A stretch of 11,417 nt of DNA, taken from the NCBI GenBank assembly GCA_014523695.1, contig JAATVS010000515.1, positions 1 to 11,417 of the forward strand, in the 5' to 3' direction. Made by a program: the position numbers and the translations under genes. Positions within the stretch are counted from its first letter, which is position 1, and every line of letters starts with the position of its first letter. Origin of the DNA: Nitrososphaerales archaeon TH5895. Its GTDB lineage: Archaea; Thermoproteota; Nitrososphaeria; Nitrososphaerales; Nitrososphaeraceae. Of this stretch, positions 5,291-11,339 are shown one piece after another. The notes under the pieces were generated by a model. The model saw nothing but the letters and a program-made list of their open reading frames with translations. It ran no database searches and was not told the DNA's origin.

Positions 5291-5836
5291 ATGAGCCGTA
5301 CTGTGGAAAGTATTAGTAAAACACACGACATTAGGTATAAAAATACAACAAGAAATTATGTGCTACTGGTACTAACAGTAATCGTAGCTTTGGTGTTGGT
5401 ACTGCCAATAGCTGGATATGTTTTAAGTGGTGGAATCTTACCCAATGCCCATAAAGGTCTGAGTTTGATTACCTATCCTACAGAGCAACAGCTGTCTCCT
5501 CAGAGTTCTGCGCCTCAATCATTTTCCGCGGTACCGCAGGCGTCCACTGATTTCGGTACTGTTGAAGGTAAGGTGCTAGGACCTACAGGATTGCCTGCAA
5601 TTGGTGCATCGGTCATAGCACAAAAAGAGTTGGGGGTTATTACTTCCATAGTGAAGGAGGGAGGATATACAGCAAATTCATTCGTAACCGCTGATGGTTC
5701 ATACAGCTTCAATGTTCCATCCGGTGTATACAAGTTCACCGTGGCCTTCCCAGATGGAACAAATCAAATGGTCGAAAACTATGCAATATGGCCCAGCTCT
5801 TCGTCTTCATATGACTTCCAGTATCTCAAAACCTAG
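5291..5836 (+). CDS. Membrane-anchored protein with carboxypeptidase-regulatory-like domain
   Basis: A 181-residue protein with a 21-residue basic cytoplasmic start, one hydrophobic helix at about 23-44 (YVLLVLTVIVALVLVLPIAG), a Ser/Gln/Pro-rich linker at about 62-88, then a beta-sandwich-like domain at about 89-165. The domain opens with GTVEGKVLGPTGLPAIGASV and contains the hallmark DGSYSFNVPSGVYKFTVAF (135-153), as in carboxypeptidase regulatory-like and related TTR-like folds. These domains are adhesive or structural rather than catalytic. It ends with a Ser-rich stretch (PSSSSSYDF) and is therefore probably a surface protein facing outside. It lies downstream of the short upstream ORF and is followed by a strong T-rich terminator, so the transcript is likely just these two frames. 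Confidence 0.75.
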   Translation: MSRTVESISKTHDIRYKNTTRNYVLLVLTVIVALVLVLPIAGYVLSGGILPNAHKGLSLITYPTEQQLSPQSSAPQSFSAVPQASTDFGTVEGKVLGPTGLPAIGASVIAQKELGVITSIVKEGGYTANSFVTADGSYSFNVPSGVYKFTVAFPDGTNQMVENYAIWPSSSSSYDFQYLKT

Positions 5837-5865
5837 CTATTGTCACAGATATTGTACAGAATCTC

Positions 5866-5891
5866 CTCTTTTTTTGCTTTTTGCTTTTTGG
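5866..5891 (+). terminator. Multi-T terminator
   Basis: Three T-runs in succession (seven T at 5869-5875, then two of five, each separated by GC) start about 30 bases after the stop at 5836. This is a strong archaeal terminator pattern. Confidence 0.6.
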
Positions 5892-6308
5892 TCAGTTTCC
5901 TTGGGTGAGATTGTCCAGCTCTTAGTCACAACCTCATCTAGTTCTGATACACACTGCGAAAAGAATACTAATGAACCATTGGTGATGTAGTAGCAGTCAG
6001 TACTAGATTAAGTTTGCATATATACGAATCAAAATTTGACCAATGTATGCGGCGCCACGCTGAGTATAATTTTTTTCGCCTATTGGAACTTCACTCTGGG
6101 CTTTGTACTGCGGTCTTAGAGATCAAAATTCCAGGATGTATTACCGAAATGAACTAACTAATAGTCATTGTGTTAAGGGCATCGATTGAAATGATCGCAG
6201 CAATTCAGCCCATCTCGAGATTCATAGGCTAAACAATGGATGGTAGCAGTTCAACTACACACTAACGAGATTCGAAGATTGTTGGATTCTACAAAGAATT
6301 GAGAGACG
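5892..6308. other. Intergenic stretch with no firm gene
   Basis: Nothing convincing is seen. A 20-codon frame at 6240-6302 (MVAVQLHTNEIRRLLDSTKN) ends six bases before the next candidate. A seven-T run lies near 6069-6075. No RNA gene is recognised. Confidence 0.35.
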
Positions 6309-6488
6309 GTGGCAGTAGCAGAAAAACGATACGCACAACCACAGATGCAACAATATCGACAGCCACAACGTTCCCAAAGCTCAACACAATTACTGGGAAG
6401 AGAGCAAGCTCCAGCAAGTGGGTTTTTTAAAGTTTGTAGGTTCAGATGTACAGGGACAGCTAAGATAGCTTCAGTGTTACCAGATTAA
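6309..6488 (+). CDS. Possible 59-residue Gln-rich small protein
   Basis: A GTG at 6309-6311 opens a frame to TAA at 6486-6488. The N-terminal half is Gln/Arg/Ser-rich (YAQPQMQQYRQPQRSQ); the C-terminal part, ASGFFKVCRFRCTGTAKIAS, has two cysteines four residues apart. No promoter or SD is apparent. A second frame (about 6281-6430) is also open across the same bases, so one or both may be chance. Gene status is doubtful. Confidence 0.22.
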   Translation: MAVAEKRYAQPQMQQYRQPQRSQSSTQLLGREQAPASGFFKVCRFRCTGTAKIASVLPD

Positions 6489-6546
6489 TTATCATGAATT
6501 CTTTTTGCCGGTGTGTGCACATTTGTATGGCCTATGGATTGCATAA

Positions 6547-7116
6547 TCACTTCAAATGAGACCCAATTGAATTGGCAAGTGTACGTATACATATTTTACA
6601 GAATTCCCTTCTCTTAATGTCCGTGTCCAAAATGGTCTTACTCTTGTACATAATACACGAACCAAGAGGACAGTGACGCAATCCAAAAGTATGGCCGAGT
6701 TCATGTATTGCTTCCTTGATGAGGCGATCCTGCAAGAGGCTTAGTACTTTGTTGTCACCATTACCATCTTGAGGTAACAGTCTTTGAAGATATACAGCTG
6801 CTACCTTTCCACCGATAATGGCCTCACCGAAACAGAAATTGTAATTCCCGAAGTATGCGTCGAAAGAGCAAACGGCCAACAGCTTTGTACCATTTGATGG
6901 CTTTAGAGTTTGCTGTAACCATGAGAGTAAATGATCAGACAGGTATTGATTTCTTTTTCCGTCAAACAAATGTTTGGGAATCTCAGATACAGGCTTATCG
7001 ATGATGACCGTATCTTTTTCGAATTTGAACACCGTAAGAAGCGTTGGTATGATGAATGAAATGTCTTCGAGTATTTTATTACCATTGACCATGATGGGTT
7101 GGATAATTAACCGCAC
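6547..7116 (-). CDS. amzA: Archaemetzincin (zinc metalloprotease)
   Basis: A 189-residue protein carrying the full archaemetzincin signature: HELGHTFGLRHCPLGSC followed by IM, i.e. HExxHxxGxxH directly followed by C-x4-C-x-M, then FCKIC about 20 residues later. The three histidines bind catalytic zinc, the Glu in HE is the general base, the Met is the Met-turn, and the four cysteines are known in this family to hold a second zinc. Length fits the usual range of about 180-200. No signal peptide is present, so it is cytosolic. Archaemetzincins are widespread in archaea, with poorly defined substrates. The start is a GTG at 7114-7116; an in-frame ATG eight codons on is the alternative. The start codon lies inside a stem formed by TGGGTTG and CAACCCA (7124-7130 and 7095-7101), which might limit initiation. 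Confidence 0.93.
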   Translation of the reverse strand: MRLIIQPIMVNGNKILEDISFIIPTLLTVFKFEKDTVIIDKPVSEIPKHLFDGKRNQYLSDHLLSWLQQTLKPSNGTKLLAVCSFDAYFGNYNFCFGEAIIGGKVAAVYLQRLLPQDGNGDNKVLSLLQDRLIKEAIHELGHTFGLRHCPLGSCIMYKSKTILDTDIKRREFCKICIRTLANSIGSHLK

Positions 7117-7133
7117 TGGCCCTCAACCCAAGA

Positions 7134-7292
7134 ATGGTGGTTTTGAAGGCGTTGGTAATTCAACGAATAATAGGCCCATATTCTAATAATGATATCTTAC
7201 CCATTGCGTGGGAATTGGAAAATCATTCAAAAGAATCCAGTAATGGTAACATAACTGCTATACGAGGGCTAAATGGTATCAAATTACTTTGA
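7134..7292 (+). CDS. Possible 52-residue protein divergent from amzA
   Basis: ATG at 7134-7136 opens a frame to TGA at 7290-7292. Its N-terminus is hydrophobic (MVVLKALVIQRIIG) and the rest polar (ILPIAWELENHSKESSNG). It would start only 17 bases from the archaemetzincin GTG on the other strand, leaving no room for separate promoters. No SD or family is recognised, so it is weakly supported. Confidence 0.2.
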   Translation: MVVLKALVIQRIIGPYSNNDILPIAWELENHSKESSNGNITAIRGLNGIKLL

Positions 7293-7305
7293 GAGAGAAT
7301 CCAAC

Positions 7306-7316
7306 AGAAAAAAATA
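7306..7316 (-). terminator. T-rich terminator after the PII-like gene
   Basis: The minus strand reads ATATTTTTTTCTG, a seven-T run about 60 bases beyond the stop at 7374. Confidence 0.4.
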
Positions 7317-7373
7317 TGCTGTCATTAAATTGAATAGTCTTCATTCTGCTCTACTTGAGAACCTGTCTCAAAG

Positions 7374-7730
7374 TCAAAGCATTACAAGGTCATCAACTTG
7401 TGATATCATGACAACTGCTTTATCTCCGGCTAAGGCTGTCTTCATTTTTTCTACAACCGGATCGACATCATCAGATTTCACAACAGTGGCAACAACTTTT
7501 CTTGTAGTATAACCAAGATCAGAGGTCCCACTTCCCCTACCCGAAGCAACCCTTTGCTTTTCTTTTCCCGCCCCTCTTACATCATAAATTGTCGCTTCCA
7601 GACCCAATTCCCTTAGCGACGATATCATTGAGTCAAGCTTCTCAGGCTTTACAATGACCGCGAGTCTCTTCATTCCTTTCGATTGCTTACTGGGTTTTTC
7701 TGAATATGACACTTCAAATGGTAAGTTCAT
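7374..7730 (-). CDS. Divergent PII-like signalling protein
   Basis: A 118-residue protein whose last 99 residues follow the PII/GlnK fold: MKRLAVIVKPEKLDSMISSL (20-39), GLEATIYDVRGAGKEKQR (43-60), RKVVATVVKSDDVDPVVEKM (77-96), then VVMISQVDDLV. PII trimers sense ATP/ADP and 2-oxoglutarate and bind transporters or enzymes, classically in nitrogen control. Here the T-loop is Gly/Ser-rich and lacks the usual modified tyrosine, the B-loop TGxxGDGK is reduced to AGDK, and the C-terminal RTGE is missing. It may therefore bind a different ligand. ATG 7728-7730 was chosen because GGAGAG precedes it by four bases and a TATA-like TTTTTTAG at 7767-7775 gives a leader of about 15 bases. The in-frame ATG at 7671-7673 would give a canonical PII N-terminus, and a GTG at 7763 a longer one. 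No ammonium transporter gene is adjacent. Confidence 0.8.
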   Translation of the reverse strand: MNLPFEVSYSEKPSKQSKGMKRLAVIVKPEKLDSMISSLRELGLEATIYDVRGAGKEKQRVASGRGSGTSDLGYTTRKVVATVVKSDDVDPVVEKMKTALAGDKAVVMISQVDDLVML

Positions 7731-7766
7731 TTTTCTCTCCCGCCATGCCGTTGATAATGACACATG

Positions 7767-7775
7767 CTAAAAAAG
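7767..7775 (-). promoter_or_regulatory. TATA-like element for the PII-like gene
   Basis: CTTTTTTAG on the minus strand predicts a transcription start near 7745. The SD-like GGAGAG at 7735-7740 would then lie within a leader of about 15 bases. Confidence 0.35.
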
Positions 7776-8100
7776 GATTATGGTCTGAAAAGAAGAAATG
7801 ATGATGACAAGCTGGTGTAGTGTCAGTGTCACCAAGACATCTTTGCGAATTAGCCTTTGTGAACTGAAGAATGTCAGAAGGTAAATCATATCCGTATATG
7901 GAGAATATTGTGGATTGGAGCTATTATCAAGTTCTATATATGCTATTTAATCCCTGCTTATTATTAGGTGCATTAATCAAGTAATTCAACAACATGAAAG
8001 TTAATAGTACTGCGATCCGTCGTAGTAATACAGTAACAATTGTCTAAATATTTGGACTCATAAAAACAATGGTCTTAATCTACAGGAAGGATATGATTTA
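7776..8100. other. Intergenic stretch, divergent promoter region
   Basis: It separates the PII-like gene (-) from the cysteine-containing gene (+). No ORF worth calling is present. ATGATGATGA near 7799 resembles a C box, but a full C/D RNA layout could not be made. Confidence 0.4.
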
Positions 8101-8103
8101 ACG

Positions 8104-8110
8104 TAAATAT
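8104..8110 (+). promoter_or_regulatory. TATA box TAAATAT, leaderless promoter
   Basis: Its centre is 26 bases before the ATG at 8133, so the mRNA should start at the start codon. No SD is present, which agrees with this. Confidence 0.5.
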
Positions 8111-8132
8111 CTTGTAGTGACATTGGTATTAC

Positions 8133-8444
8133 ATGTACAAGTTAGAGCCAAAAAGGACAACGACTACCAACGATGTTGCAATTGTATTGTGCATATTGGC
8201 TATTTACGTGGGAATAACAACGATGGGCCAGGAAGAGATCCTTGCAGAGGACAAGAGCACTTCAATCACTTGCACCGGTGCAGGACCTTGCGAAAAGACT
8301 GAATGTATCAATGGAAATTGTGAAACCATAGCTTCAAATTCCTCGAATATATCCTCAACAAACGGATCAGACGACAAGGATTCAGAGACACAAGAATCAA
8401 TCGCTGATTCGCTTAAGGAAAGGTTAAGCATGAGAGAAGATTAG
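8133..8444 (+). CDS. Small exported protein with four cysteines
   Basis: A 103-residue protein with a basic start (MYKLEPKR), one hydrophobic segment at about 14-31 serving as signal peptide or anchor, and a short Cys region: ITCTGAGPCEKTECINGNCE (45-64), with cysteines at 47, 53, 58 and 63 that could form two disulfides or bind metal outside the cell. Then follows an Asn/Ser-rich stretch with several N-x-S/T sites (NSS, NIS, NGS) and a charged helical tail (SIADSLKERLSMRED). The ATG at 8133 is supported by a TATA box 26 bases upstream. A T-run follows the stop immediately. No named family is recognised. Monocistronic, exported, function unknown. The overlapping frame at 8117-8302 is a shadow. 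Confidence 0.68.
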   Translation: MYKLEPKRTTTTNDVAIVLCILAIYVGITTMGQEEILAEDKSTSITCTGAGPCEKTECINGNCETIASNSSNISSTNGSDDKDSETQESIADSLKERLSMRED

Positions 8445-8446
8445 AA

Positions 8447-8459
8447 TTTTTTTTCTCTT
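8447..8459 (+). terminator. Eight-T terminator
   Basis: Eight T at 8447-8454 start two bases after the TAG at 8442-8444, then CTCTT. This gives very tight archaeal termination. Confidence 0.55.
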
Positions 8460-8724
8460 GATACCAGTTTAGGATTGTCGCAGCAGGCACTGATGTACCA
8501 TATTATTTAGCTCAGATGTCGTGTGTTTCTGCATTGTACCACATACAAGTATCACACTGTAAGAATAAGAGTAAACAAACTACTGGGCAACTTTGTGATC
8601 TAAAATGAATGAATTGTTTCACTTAGGATGAGGCGTCCTTGCTTAAAGAGGTCGTGGTATAACTCCACAGAGGACGGGAATAAATTGAATGTAATGTTTG
8701 AAGTGGATCGTATGGCTACCTTAT
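8460..8724. other. Intergenic stretch with one doubtful short frame
   Basis: No firm gene. A plus-strand frame from ATG 8628-8630 runs 43 codons (MRRPCLKRSWYNSTEDGNKL at its start) and ends in a T-run past 8750. It has no promoter, and its antisense overlaps the candidate at 8725-8931. Confidence 0.35.
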
Positions 8725-8931
8725 TCAAATACTGTTTGTTAATACACTGCTTTTTTTAAATTGCCTACGATATGTATAATATTTCTCAGTTAACATATAT
8801 CTTTGCCTATCAGATATTGAAATCTCGCCGATGCCGTTCATTTCTTTGCAAGTAATGTAGCACAAAATCTCAATGGGTACAACATAATTGGATACAACTA
8901 CGCCATCCGTTTTGAATGAAGGGAGAAGCAT
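8725..8931 (-). CDS. Doubtful 68-residue hypothetical protein
   Basis: ATG at 8929-8931 opens a frame to TGA at 8725. The sequence has plausible protein character (GVVVSNYVVPIEILCYITC, then EISISDRQRYMLTEKYYTYR), with two cysteines in the hydrophobic stretch and a basic C-terminus. There is no TATA box at leaderless distance and no SD. A plus-strand frame at 8888-9100 (ending SWILIVIICSVFMTRYG) overlaps its start. At most one is real, and I slightly prefer this one. Confidence 0.22.
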   Translation of the reverse strand: MLLPSFKTDGVVVSNYVVPIEILCYITCKEMNGIGEISISDRQRYMLTEKYYTYRRQFKKSSVLTNSI

Positions 8932-9134
8932 AATAGCCTATGGAGATACATTCCTCAGTCCGCTTTCTCTCTTCTTACCAGAGATCTACACACCCTATCC
9001 TCTAGTATATAACGAAATACTACGATTAAATCAAAGCTGGATCTTGATCGTGATAATCTGCTCAGTCTTCATGACAAGGTACGGAACAGATTGGAAATAA
9101 TAATAGTAGGCTACTGTTAAATATCATTCGCTAC

Positions 9135-9407
9135 TTAAGGAACGAATATCTCTTCTACCGAACTCTGCCCATCAGCTCCGTCTGCACCATCAGCTCCCTT
9201 TACTCCGTCTGCACCATCAGCTCCCTTTACTCCGTCTGCACCATCAGCCCCTTGAACCATAAGTGAGGAATTATCTAGATTTATTACCAGAGCTTGTTCT
9301 GGAATCGCGCTTACGTCAATACTTTTGCTGTATGCTAGAGCTGCAACTGCTATTATCATCAAGATCACGGATGAAACTCCCATTTTTGAGATAGACATGC
9401 TTATCAT
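9135..9407 (-). CDS. Exported collagen-like repeat protein
   Basis: A 90-residue protein: signal peptide or membrane anchor at about 9-26 (MGVSSVILMIIAVAALAYS), a short spacer (IDVSAIPEQALVINLDNSS), then ten Gly-X-Y triplets at 53-82 built from GAD and GVK, and an 8-residue tail (VEEIFVP at the end). The triplets are perfect, as in collagen-like regions, with Asp and Lys allowing ionic pairing between chains. Proline is absent from the triplets, so a triple helix would have to rely on charge. It is much shorter than most collagen-like proteins. The start is ATG 9405-9407; an in-frame TTG at 9416 fits leaderless spacing from the TATA box at 9440-9448 even better, so three more residues are possible. 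Probably cell-surface located; role unknown. Confidence 0.65.
   Translation of the reverse strand: MISMSISKMGVSSVILMIIAVAALAYSKSIDVSAIPEQALVINLDNSSLMVQGADGADGVKGADGADGVKGADGADGADGQSSVEEIFVP
9176..9247. repeat. 27-base tandem repeat encoding GADGADGVK
   Basis: The 18-base core CTCCGTCTGCACCATCAG occurs at 9176-9193, 9203-9220 and 9230-9247, exactly 27 bases apart, without a mismatch. Identity at the DNA level suggests recent slippage or recombination, and copy number may vary between strains. Confidence 0.8.
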
Positions 9408-9439
9408 TAGGAGCAATGCAGGTCTTATCTGTGTTTCTC

Positions 9440-9448
9440 ATAATAAAA
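9440..9448 (-). promoter_or_regulatory. TATA box TTTTATTAT for the collagen-like gene
   Basis: Its centre at about 9444 predicts a start near 9418, at the TTG 9416 or nine to ten bases before ATG 9407. Confidence 0.45.
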
Positions 9449-9559
9449 CCGTAAATTAGTCACACTTAAATGTTAACGGGGAAAAACTCGTACTTTTGCA
9501 CTGATTCTTTTATTGCATGTTGTATAACCTACATGTTATCATTTCAACTCGTGTAGGCA

Positions 9560-9818
9560 ATGGAACAGGAGAAGTGAAAAAGAAGAATTAGTTGGAAGAG
9601 GTTGGCGGAGAATGGACTAGTTGAAACATCATCAATAGTATTTCTTGGCTGAGGAGCATATCATAATCACCATTATCAGAGAGAAGGAGGTGTTGGACAG
9701 ACAAACGAAAGTAACTTTTAGAATTCAAGAAATAAACATTATTGATATTTATCAACATTTCGTACAGATATACAGGAGCACATCAGCTGAATACGTGTGG
9801 TATTTTTCCGAGATTTGA
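9560..9818 (+). pseudogene. Probable decayed gene (in-frame stop plus frameshift)
   Basis: From ATG 9560 the frame reads MEQEK, then TGA at 9575-9577, then continues as KRRISWKRLAENGLVETSSI plus VFLG to TGA at 9650-9652. The next frame, open from 9636, takes over at TTTCTTGGCTGAGG (around 9641-9654) and reads LAEEHIIITIIREKEVLDRQ, then TKVTFRIQEINIIDIYQHFV, ending YFSEI with TGA at 9816-9818. The two pieces join naturally as '..SSIVFLAEEHI..' with a one-base shift. The second piece alone could start at TTG 9645-9647 (57 residues). The family is not recognised; the first part is vaguely helix-turn-helix-like (KRLAENGLVE). A short real gene starting at 9645 is the alternative. Confidence 0.3.
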
Positions 9819-9970
9819 GACAAGTACCGGTGGTCAAGTTCTTCTGCTCCTGCAGATCATGTCGTTACTGATTCAACTAGTACTTGCAAATAATCAACCA
9901 ATCGATTCTACATATTACATACATCCTGCTCGATACATCTCCCTCCCCTCATTGATTTTTTCAAATTCAG
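9819..9970. other. Intergenic stretch upstream of the membrane protein
   Basis: A 77-codon frame at 9742-9975 overlaps the decayed gene and contains a hydrophobic run (VLLLLQIMSLLIQLVLANN), but has no start signals. I see no supported feature here. Confidence 0.35.
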
Positions 9971-9979
9971 TTTAAATAC
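9971..9979 (+). promoter_or_regulatory. TATA box TTTAAATAC
   Basis: Its centre is about 32 bases before the ATG at 10008, predicting a leader of about six bases. Confidence 0.5.
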
Positions 9980-10007
9980 TTCAAAAAATCAAGGTGAAGC
10001 ATTCCCG

Positions 10008-10859
10008 ATGCATAAACACATTCCATCTCACCAGCGTAAGAGCGTGTTGATTAGGTTCACCATAATCTTAGGCTTGTCTATCGTGACTGCAAATGTGGTT
10101 GTGATATCCTTGGTATCATATTTTCCAAGCCAGTTCTATTCTATAACTGTTGTATCATTGAACGTGACAGCATGTATTGCTAGCGTTTTTGGAGTCATTA
10201 CAGTTTATCGATATGGTATTCACGGAATACATGGTCAATCATTACTCTTCTTGACATTAGGAATAATTGGATGGTTTTTGGCTGACTTGACGCTTGCATA
10301 TGGACACTTTGTTTATCTTTTCGAAGAGGAACAAACATTTGTGGTCTCGTTTGCAGATGTTTACTGGATCATAGGATATGTATTTTTGTCCTTGCATCTT
10401 TTTAGTGTCCTCAGATTGGTGCATCGCACTCAGATTCATGCAGTGACTATCATAGTAGTAATTACTATTTGTGGCTTATCAATTACCTATAATCTGTTAT
10501 TCTCATCGGAATTCCTAGCGGCAGCAGAGGAGATACTGATAGGGGAAACTAGAACGGGTTTCATTGACCTTGCACTTTCAGTCTTGTACGTTGTTCTGGA
10601 TTTGATCTTTATTATACCATCCGTTATCATCCTCACTGCAAGTCGAAAAGACTATTTTGAATTCATACCATGGATACTTTTCTCACTTTCTTTGCTTACG
10701 AATGCTATTGCTGACGAAGGATTTATGCATAATTTCGTACAAGGGCAAACTAGTGGGATGTGGACATGGGATCTTTTTTACATGACTGACTATATTATTC
10801 TGGCCGGTGCATTCTATTGGTACAATAGGTTCCAGAGTTCGATGAAAGTTACACCGTAG
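10008..10859 (+). CDS. Eight-helix integral membrane protein, sensor-domain-like
   Basis: A 283-residue protein with about eight hydrophobic helices (roughly 14-38, 46-68, 78-100, 115-136, 146-165, 186-210, 219-236 and 258-274) and only short loops. The helix-4 region, SFADVYWIIGYVFLSLHLFSV, resembles the 'ADxFYLLGY' pattern seen in multi-helix membrane sensor domains that precede GGDEF or kinase modules in bacteria. Here no output domain follows; it ends MKVTP just after the last helix. It could therefore be a stand-alone sensor, a subunit of a split receptor, or a transporter. Acidic and aromatic residues in the last helices (WTWDLFYMTDYIILAGAFYW) might line a ligand site. The start is supported by the TATA box at 9971-9979. 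It appears to be transcribed alone. The comparison to sensor domains is tentative. Confidence 0.75.
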   Translation: MHKHIPSHQRKSVLIRFTIILGLSIVTANVVVISLVSYFPSQFYSITVVSLNVTACIASVFGVITVYRYGIHGIHGQSLLFLTLGIIGWFLADLTLAYGHFVYLFEEEQTFVVSFADVYWIIGYVFLSLHLFSVLRLVHRTQIHAVTIIVVITICGLSITYNLLFSSEFLAAAEEILIGETRTGFIDLALSVLYVVLDLIFIIPSVIILTASRKDYFEFIPWILFSLSLLTNAIADEGFMHNFVQGQTSGMWTWDLFYMTDYIILAGAFYWYNRFQSSMKVTP

Positions 10860-11010
10860 TTAACTTTGTTGGTCCTGAACAACACTGCTAACTCTGGAGT
10901 CGGGAATGCTTGTGAGCTAGACAGCGCAGGGGAAGGGGGGAAAGAGATAGCTGACCACGGTAGACTCAAGGTCTTAAGATAAACCCCAAGGGCTTTATTT
11001 CTATCTTCTG
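10860..11010. other. Short non-coding stretch before transposase remains
   Basis: It contains a purine-rich run GGGGAAGGGGGGAAAGAG (about 10929-10946) and no ORF. No terminator stands out for the membrane protein. Confidence 0.3.
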
Positions 11011-11172
11011 ATGAATCAGTTTGAACGAGTATTGAGAAGTATATGCCGTTCGTTTAGTGAAAATAGGAGATACCGCACGGAGCAATGCTATCATATACCA
11101 GATATCAAACAAGGATGTAAGCGTATGACATGCTGGGGTCATTCATTAATTTTATACAAGATCAGTACGTGA
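11011..11172 (+). pseudogene. Coding-like frame, possibly upstream part of the broken transposase
   Basis: ATG at 11011-11013 opens 53 codons (MNQFERVLRSICRSFSENRR to ILYKIST) ending TGA 11170-11172. Near its end, GCKRMTCWGHSL aligns loosely with the 'GY.H..VNHS' region that precedes the last catalytic motif of IS1595-type transposases, and it ends exactly where the TNGIEGFWS frame takes over. The link is inference; it may be a chance ORF. Confidence 0.25.
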
Positions 11173-11339
11173 AGATACCAACGGCATTGAAGGATTCTGG
11201 AGTTAATCCAAGACATGATAGTAGTTTGGGATCCCGAACGTACCTCAAAGAAATAGAATTTAGATTCAATCATATGAACGCCGATCTCTTCAGGTTACTA
11301 ACTAAAGATTACCATCTGCTGTCAAAAATGAAAAGATAA
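11130..11339 (+). pseudogene. IS1595/ISXO2-like transposase, C-terminal remnant with frameshift
   Basis: The 69-codon frame ends TYLKEIEFRFNHMNADLFRL followed by LTKDYHLLSKMKR, matching the family's C-terminal pattern (YL-EF-FR-N---DLF-LLL). In a neighbouring frame, codons at 11177-11203 read TNGIEGFWS, the conserved motif carrying the last catalytic Glu of ISXO2-like DDE transposases, followed at once by a stop at 11204. The two motifs are in the right order and about 25 residues apart, as in intact members, but in different frames, so the gene is broken. The N-terminal zinc ribbon and first Asp are not visible. Terminal inverted repeats were not found. This is a decayed insertion sequence at the edge of the window. 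Confidence 0.6.

Noticed and set aside
5694..5990. 98-codon plus-strand frame
   Set aside because: Overlaps the end of the carboxypeptidase-regulatory-like protein and runs through its T-rich terminator.
7273..7512. 79-codon plus-strand frame
   Set aside because: Antisense to the PII-like gene and its terminator.
7798..7875. Possible C/D box small RNA (ATGATGA with a CTGA downstream)
   Set aside because: No acceptable D' and C' boxes and no terminal stem between the two motifs.
8888..9100. 70-codon plus-strand frame with hydrophobic end
   Set aside because: TTG start directly after a stop, no TATA box or SD, overlaps a slightly better minus-strand candidate.
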